DNA from: Labia minor
Lineage: Eukaryota; Arthropoda; Insecta; Dermaptera; Spongiphoridae
Assembly (NCBI GenBank): GCA_963082975.1
Contig: OY720344.1
Span: 27,067,172 to 27,131,171, forward strand
Length of the DNA stretch: 64,000 nucleotides
Direction of reading: 5' to 3'
Position numbers and translations under genes: made by a program. Below, one piece after another: positions 58,517 to 64,000 of this stretch; position 1 is the stretch's first letter, and the number at the start of each line of letters is the position of its first letter. Below the pieces are notes generated by a model, which had not been told where the DNA came from, made no database searches, and saw only the letters and a program-made list of their open reading frames with translations.

Positions 58517-58707
58517 ACCATTAAATTATAATTTGTATATTGTTTTCAACTAAATTCAATTAATTAATTATTTTATTTGGATTGAAAAATAATTTACACA
58601 TTTTTATTCATAAAATATTTATATTCATCTCTATAATTTATGTTATAAAAATTGAATAATCTAAAAAGCCGGTTTACTTTTGCCATTTTAAAGTTTTTAA
58701 AGATTTT

Positions 58708-59657
58708 GTATTTCAATTAAATGTAATTTATTTTTAAATTATTAATTACAATTATTAAAATGCATGTACGAATATATATTTTTATAATCGGATGTCAAAA
58801 AGTTATTAGTGGGATGCTCGTATATATTTATAATTGATGGCTATTTTGATTTGAAAAAATACAATTTAAGCGGATTAAATGTAAATAATCGAATATACCG
58901 GACCACTACAGAATGGTTAACTATATAAGCTGCTTTAGACTACACAATTTAATTATCAGACAGTTCAATTTAAAAAATCTACTTGTAAGATAGTAAATAT
59001 TAATTTCTTTTTTTAAGGTATGCTATAAATAAACTTCATTAGCTATAATATAATAGAAGTTTTACTCGGATAAACGCCTATTTAATTTCCACTTTTATAT
59101 AATCCTCAGTTTAGATGAAAGTCTCATAACTTAAAAACCACCTAGAGGCTCTAGCAAGATAAGGAGGCGCTTATACGTACACGTATGCAAATATGTCACG
59201 TTTTATATGTATAAGAAAAAATATACATTTAAAAAATTTAATAACAAAAATTTTATAATCTGCTTGATTAATATCTGTTTTTATTTTATTTTAAGATAAT
59301 AACAAATTGTTAGATTGAAAATTCAATTAGAAAAACATATTACTTATTCAAATGTAGAGAAAATAGGAATGGTATATCAAAAAATTAAAATATAAAATAG
59401 TAAAAAAAAAAATAATAATGTGTCCAATAAGTATGATATTAGGAAGATGTTTAAAAGTAACCAACCAATTGGTATAGAATTTATTTAATTACTTTTTGCT
59501 ATTTTGCCATTAATTACTATTCAATCTGTTTTATTAATTTTTATAATTAATTTTAACTTTATTGGAATTATCTATCAATTTTAGAAATTTATACCTATAG
59601 TATTAAATTAAAATATTTATATATTAAGAATTATTTTTAAACTCTATAAAGTCTAAA
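58708..59657. other. AT-rich spacer
   Basis: Includes the weak core-promoter-like arrangement listed separately. Otherwise AT-rich without a gene. Confidence 0.45.
58921..58962 (+). promoter_or_regulatory. Possible TATA plus initiator
   Basis: ctatataagc at 58921-58930 and an arthropod-like initiator tatcaga about 33 bases downstream (58954-58960) have the right order and spacing. A ttgtaag donor-like word follows at 58983. No open frame lies downstream, and in AT-rich DNA TATA words are common, so this is tentative. Confidence 0.2.
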
Positions 59658-59735
59658 GGTTCCCAAACTTTTTTGTGTCATAGACCCCTTGCCATGTTTT
59701 TCGGTTTTGAGTAGATCCTCTAAATTGATTTTGAT

Positions 59736-60376
59736 TTTTACCGACCGACGATAGTAAGGGAGGTATTGTTTTCACACCAAATTTCACATGTGGAGATTTT
59801 TACATATCTCCACGAATCATGCATTTTCTAAACAGAAAAAAGTATTTTTAGCATGATGTCTGTCCGTCTGTCCGTCCGTCCGTCTGTCCGTCCGTATAGA
59901 TGTGTACAGCCTGAACGGCTCAACCGATTTTGATGAAATTTGGTATATTTACTTAATGCATCAGTGGGATGAATTGATCAACTTTTGGTGCAATTCCGGA
60001 AACCGGAAGTGGTAGTATTAGCGATCGACGATAGGAAGGAAAGGGTTATTTTCACACCAAAGGAGATTTTTTTATATATCACCACGAATCATGCATTTTG
60101 TATTGGTTTTATCCTCGAAAAAAATCATATTTATTAGTTTTTTCTTGATTTAAAATTATATGACGTCATCCAGCCATGCATGACTTCACAGCCTGGTCTT
60201 GCATATATATTATAAATAAAATAAAATTAAAAATGTTTATATTTATTATTTATGTATCCATATCTGTTTTTTATTACATTAATAGATATATGAAAATTAT
60301 TTGAAATTGTTTCTGTAGCTGGAAATTAATTTATTTCAAACCGTCGGTCGGTTCGGACCTGGCCACAGGTCAACTT
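59736..60376 (+). mobile_element. HINE-like element, family Z, copy C (best)
   Basis: The best-preserved + copy. It starts ttttaccgaccgacgatag (59737), with a gtctgtccgtccgtccg microsatellite at about 59857-59895, then aaatttggtatat and aaccggaagtggtag. The 3' motif cgtcggtcggt is at 60342-60352, the perfect hairpin gacctggccacaggtc at 60356-60371, then aactt. It is a good reference for family Z. Confidence 0.8.
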
Positions 60377-60471
60377 ATTTATAAAATTTTTATTTTTATT
60401 TTATTTTACCCTTTTATTTAGAGCCTTATTGAAAAATCAAAAAATGCTTCGAAAGCCATGTCGGAAAAACG

Positions 60472-60476
<5 letters not shown>

Positions 60477-60499
<23 letters not shown>
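60477..60499. repeat. (TA)n microsatellite
   Basis: Short perfect TA repeat inside the hAT-like element. Confidence 0.85.
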
Positions 60500-60502
<3 letters not shown>

Positions 60503-60741
60503 ATTTTTTTTCTTTTTTAGAGACATATTGAAAAAAATCAAAAAATGTTTTAAAAGCCATGTCGGCTTTTTTAGAAACATATTTAAAAAGGCCATGTAGG
60601 AAAACAATTTAGCTTTTTTTTAGAGCCGTGAAAACACGTAGACCCCCATTTTCATTTTATGGACCCCCAGATTTGTTATTTATAGCTCCCTTGGAGGTTA
60701 AAATAGACCCCAAGGGGTCTATATAGACCACTTTGGGAACA

Positions 60742-61503
60742 TATGCTCTAAATTATGTTATAAAAATTAAAATAAAATTTTAAATAATAAAAAAATCTTA
60801 AATTTAAGAAAAAAATAGCTATTTTTTGGTTATTATCTATTATTTATTTTTGAAAATAATTAGATATACTATTATAGTATATGTATATACGCGTATATAC
60901 ATTTTTTGTTACATTGATTTGAAAACTACTCTATTTATTAACAATGAGTCTTGTTAAATTCAAAGCACGTAATAATTGTTTAAACAATTGAAATCTCAGA
61001 TTCCCTGTTTTTTACCCTTTGATTTTTTCTCTTTTTTTTTTATTTTGTGGAGTATCGTTGACATTAAAAGTTATTGACACGTTTTAATTAGATTGTGGCT
61101 GTAAAACCAATCGTAACCTCAGCCTTTTTCTCATTTACCGATCAATAACCAGGATATTTGTAAATAAATACCCTCCGGTTGATTTTCTATTGAATGTTTC
61201 CAAAAACTTGTTAATCATAAATACATTGAAAGACAATACATGATGGGATTTACTTAGATAAATAAAATCTATCCATTCATTCATTTATAAATCAAATTAA
61301 AGATGAGAATCCTTTTGATAATTTTAAACAGCCCCGATGAAAAATAATTTAATATTTGTCAAAAGACAAATGTTACCCACATGTTTTATCAAAATATAGC
61401 AATTGTCCTTTCTTAAAATATTAATATTAAAGAGATAATTTGTTTTAATAATTTTTTTTATATAATAATTTATTTATTTTTTAAATATATTTTTAATAAA
61501 TTA
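60742..61503. other. AT-rich spacer
   Basis: No supportable feature. Confidence 0.5.
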
Positions 61504-62566
61504 CTCCCTCCGTCCAGGAATATGGTATACATTTCAAAAAAAAATCGTAGATTATCGTGAATATAGAAAACAAATGACAACATTCATTATATTATTATAG
61601 TATATATTAAAAGTAATATAATCAAATATAATTGACAAGTGTCATATATTCTTCTTGGTTTAAAACTTAACGATCAAAGATTAGTTTGTTTTTTTTTTAT
61701 GATAAATAAAATTAGTCTATCTATATCTCTGTGGCTTAACCGAACTCAAAAGTTCTTGACCGTAGCAACCACATTTATCTAAGTACCTTTATCATGAGCT
61801 ACACCTCTCACACCCCTACCCTCTCTCATCTCTCTCCTAATTTGTCCACCAACCGCGTCATTGGTCTTCCAAGCGGACGTTTCCCAATCCGTCTCTCTAC
61901 CAATATATTTTTCGCCATTCTTTCTTCTCTCATTCTAGCCATGTGTTTTGCCCATTGAAGCCTTCTCGATTTCCCTTCTTGATAACCCTAACTATGTCTG
62001 GAGATGCATAGAAGTCATTTCCGCCATTTCCCGGTGACCTCATCTTTCTTTGTGTGTGTGGCCCATAAATACTACAAAGAATCATATTCTCAGATACTTT
62101 AAATCTACTCTCGCCTCGTAGGGTCAAACCATGTCTCACACCCAAATAATACAATCTGGAAAATAATTGTTTAATATATTTTAATTTTGATCCCCTTAGA
62201 TAATAATTTTGACCAGATAAGCCCCTATACTGCATGATAACAGGCATAAATAAAATTAGTACCGCTGCTAAATCAATATGGAAAATTCCGAAAAAGAATT
62301 GATCAACTTTGAAAGAAGAGATTCCGAATATAAATAATTGACCACAGAACAAAGTCATGGTATCTTAGAAAAATTATTACAAGACATGAAAGAAAACATG
62401 TTAGAACACGGTGCAATCAATGACGTTGCTAGTGTATTAAATTAAATTAAATTAATTCAATTAGGGAGTTTTTGAACAAAATTATTCTTATTTAAGTAAT
62501 TATAGTTTTATTTTAGTTTTATTGTTTTTTTTTGCAAATGTATACTATATTTCCAGACGGAGGGCG
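61504..62566. mobile_element. Stowaway/mariner-like element with nested LINE
   Basis: Terminal inverted repeats of about 30 bp: ctccctccgtccaggaatat at the left and, read inward from the right, cgccctccgtctggaaatat, both leading into gtatacattt. TA duplications flank at 61502-61503 and 62567-62568. Without the LINE it is about 520 bp, non-coding as far as I can see. The ctccctccgtcc start is the hallmark of plant Stowaway MITEs and their mariner relatives. Confidence 0.8.
61717..62245 (-). mobile_element. LINE 3' fragment with 15-bp target duplication
   Basis: Flanked by perfect ataaataaaattagt at 61702-61716 and 62246-62260. The 3' end is at the left (ctatctatatctctgtggc, the gata tail after gagccacagag). 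5'-truncated at about 530 bp. Encodes the RT C-terminal region with stops and shifts. It fixes the true 3' end of the LINE that is fused to Helitrons elsewhere. Confidence 0.88.
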
Positions 62567-62860
62567 TATAATAAAAAAAAAATTGAAAGCTCTATACAAA
62601 TTGCTTTAATTTAAAATAATTCATTATTGATAATTTCCTATTTTAGAAATAACGTATATATTAAAGATGTTCTTTTTTCTATCCATTTACAATAGTTCTA
62701 TTATCCTCGTAATTTAAAAAGAAGTAATTCCATATAATTTTTCCATTTAATGAATTTTTAAAAGTAATGGAATTTCCACTTTTAATTTATTCGATTCGTA
62801 AGTAAATAAATAAAAAAGTAATGATGACAAATAGGGAAAAGCGCTGAACTTCATTATTCA
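62567..62860. other. AT-rich spacer
   Basis: No supportable feature. Confidence 0.5.
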
Positions 62861-63205
62861 TTGGCCCGTAAAGAGATTTGAACCGATTGGAGAGAAGAAA
62901 AGTAAATTCCAGGCTGGAAACCACAGACGTGTTCCCCCAATGCCTCTACACCTATATTTAAATCGCGACTCTTTTCAAAAGCCTCGAATGGAACTCGATC
63001 GGGTGATCGATATGCAAGTCAAAAGAACGATACAAAATGCGAATTCGGGAAGTACTTTGTTCCGATTCTCCTGGGCTCGATGGATGAGCCGAAGCGGGGT
63101 GTGACACCCGTCCTTAAAAGGGAATCGGATGGGCGTGAAAACGTAAGACGTCACTCGACGCCCGAGTGAAGGCCCTAAAGAAACTTGAAAATTGGTGGTG
63201 GTTTC
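62861..63205. other. CpG-richer island, unknown
   Basis: About 340 bp of higher GC with many CG pairs (cgatcgggtgatcgat, gacgtcactcgacgcccg). The 88-codon minus frame at 62975-63241 has no recognised motif. A small inverted repeat (ttggtggtgg/ccaccaccaa-like) flanks 63190-63245 next to the Helitron/LINE edge. It may be a promoter or non-coding exon cut by that insertion. Confidence 0.25.
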
Positions 63206-63242
63206 CTTTTCTCTTTCCCTTTCCACATTTGCCACCACCATT

Positions 63243-63853
63243 TTTCAGTGAGAGTAGATTCAGAGTATTTGAGAATAGGATTCTTCCCTGCATTTATTGG
63301 CCAAAGAAAGATGAGGTCACCGGGGAATGGCGGAGACTGCATAACGAGAAATTGCATGACCTCTCTGCATCTTCAGAAATAGTTAGGGTATAAAAGGGAA
63401 AAAGATGCGATAGCCAGAGCACGTGGCTAGAATGGGAGAGGAAAAAGATATTAGTGGGGAGAGACCGATTGGAAAACGTCCGCTTGGAAGACCAAGGACG
63501 CGTAGGAAGGGACGTAAGAGAGATGGGAGGTGGGCTCAGGATAGGGACACTTGGAGAAATGTAGTTGTTGCGGCCAAGAACTTTCGAGTATCGTTGAGCC
63601 ACATAGATAGATAGATAGATATAACATATACATTAATAATAATAAATATAATTAATTTACTGATTAAATTAAAATATATTTTAAATAAGAACACAAAAAG
63701 GAATTAATGCTTTATGTAATATACTGATTGAAACAAAATGGATGAAAACCTTTTACTACTTTCAACCACCAAATACTATGTACCACTCGGGGGTACAGGG
63801 GGCGGAGCCCCCGTTTAGGTGTGAAGAGCGCCGAAGGCGCTCTGAGCAGCTAG
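63243..63853 (+). mobile_element. Helitron 3' part carrying LINE fragment
   Basis: The LINE part (63243-63620) encodes RVFENRILPCIYWPKKDEVT, GEWRRLHNEKLHDL and, in the next frame, ARMGEEKDISGERPIGKRPL: the RT C-terminal domain with one shift between. It ends in gatagatagata and passes into the Helitron tail. The end is hairpin gagcgccgaaggcgctc, tgagcag, CTAG at 63850-63853 and T. It is the best-preserved copy of the chimera. No Helitron 5' end found upstream in the window. Confidence 0.82.
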
Positions 63854-64000
63854 TATTTAAATAAAAAAATAATATATAATTGTCTGTGTATAAATAGAAA
63901 TTCAATATACTTACAAGTGATAATTGAAAAATTACAAATAAAACACTTAAAATATTACATAAATGTATATTTAGCAATATATAATGGTATAACATTTAAG
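63854..64000. other. AT-rich spacer to window edge
   Basis: No supportable feature. Confidence 0.5.

Larger units (their letters stand above)
57062..58707. mobile_element. Long terminal-inverted-repeat element, unclassified
   Basis: Arms of about 78-81 bp: 57062-57139 and 58627-58707. They share aaaatctttaaaaactttaa, aaaccggcttttt and cataaatta in inverted order. The inside is AT-rich, with a TATA-like stretch (ctatataaagtac, about 57317) and a GC-richer patch near 57285-57405; a LINE fragment occupies 57630-58258. No transposase is recognised and no target duplication was found. It may be a foldback DNA transposon or a local inverted duplication. Confidence 0.6.
59658..60741. mobile_element. 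hAT-like element, interrupted by a HINE
   Basis: Left end ggttcccaaacttttttgtg...tagaccccttgcc and right end, inverted, gttcccaaagtgg...tagaccccttgg share about 36 imperfect bases. A family Z HINE occupies 59736-60376. The remaining inside (60420-60620) has three loose copies of a unit containing aagccatgtcgg. No clear 8-bp duplication, so the superfamily call is weak. Confidence 0.5.

Overview
This window looks like gene-poor, very AT-rich nuclear DNA from an invertebrate animal, most likely an arthropod. The evidence is a set of transposons typical of arthropods: a mauritiana-type mariner, a Jockey-clade LINE, canonical Helitrons with LINE cargo, hAT elements, tRNA-derived SINEs and several HINE/DINE-like families with microsatellite cores. 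The species cannot be fixed from the sequence. No protein-coding gene with a recognisable host product was found. A few short open segments beside splice-like sites (about 23.9, 40.5 and 45.2 kb) are only candidates.

Layout. 0-5 kb: a SINE, a HINE-like copy and a minus-strand Helitron 3' end carrying a LINE reverse-transcriptase tail. 6-11 kb: HINE copies, one split by an internally deleted mariner; a foldback with a hammerhead-like core; and the C-terminal end of another retroelement. 12.5-13.9 kb: a decayed Ty3/Gypsy-like fossil. 14.1-17.0 kb: a Helitron cluster with two units in exact head-to-tail contact, followed by a 1.65 kb Helitron containing a LINE fragment. 17.6-18.6 kb: a Jockey remnant split by a hAT-like MITE. 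20.3 and 39.3 kb: an inverted pair of a 0.6 kb unknown repeat. 24-27 kb: two HINE families and a SINE with target-site duplication. 28-33 kb: HINE and Helitron mosaics. 33.2-34.3 kb: a nearly end-to-end mariner. 42-43.5 kb: a HINE copy and a hAT element with a perfect 8-bp duplication. 48.8-57 kb: HINE copies, one nested in another, and a SINE with an 11-bp duplication. 57-64 kb: a long-TIR element, a hAT-like element and a Stowaway-like element, each split by an insertion, then a further Helitron/LINE composite.

The main result is structural. Three repeat families that look unrelated (subterminal motifs accgaccgacg, actttcccgc and actatctcg) share one architecture: a 5' motif, a microsatellite, common internal words, the same motif inverted near the 3' end, and a terminal hairpin. 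That is the plan of Helentron-derived HINEs. Separately, canonical Helitrons (5' TC, hairpin GAGCGCC-GAA-GGCGCTC, 3' CTAG, A/T target) carry one LINE 3' fragment fused to Helitron sequence at the same junction in several copies, so the chimera probably spread as a unit. The rest is AT-rich filler with microsatellites and a few islands of higher GC that I could not assign.
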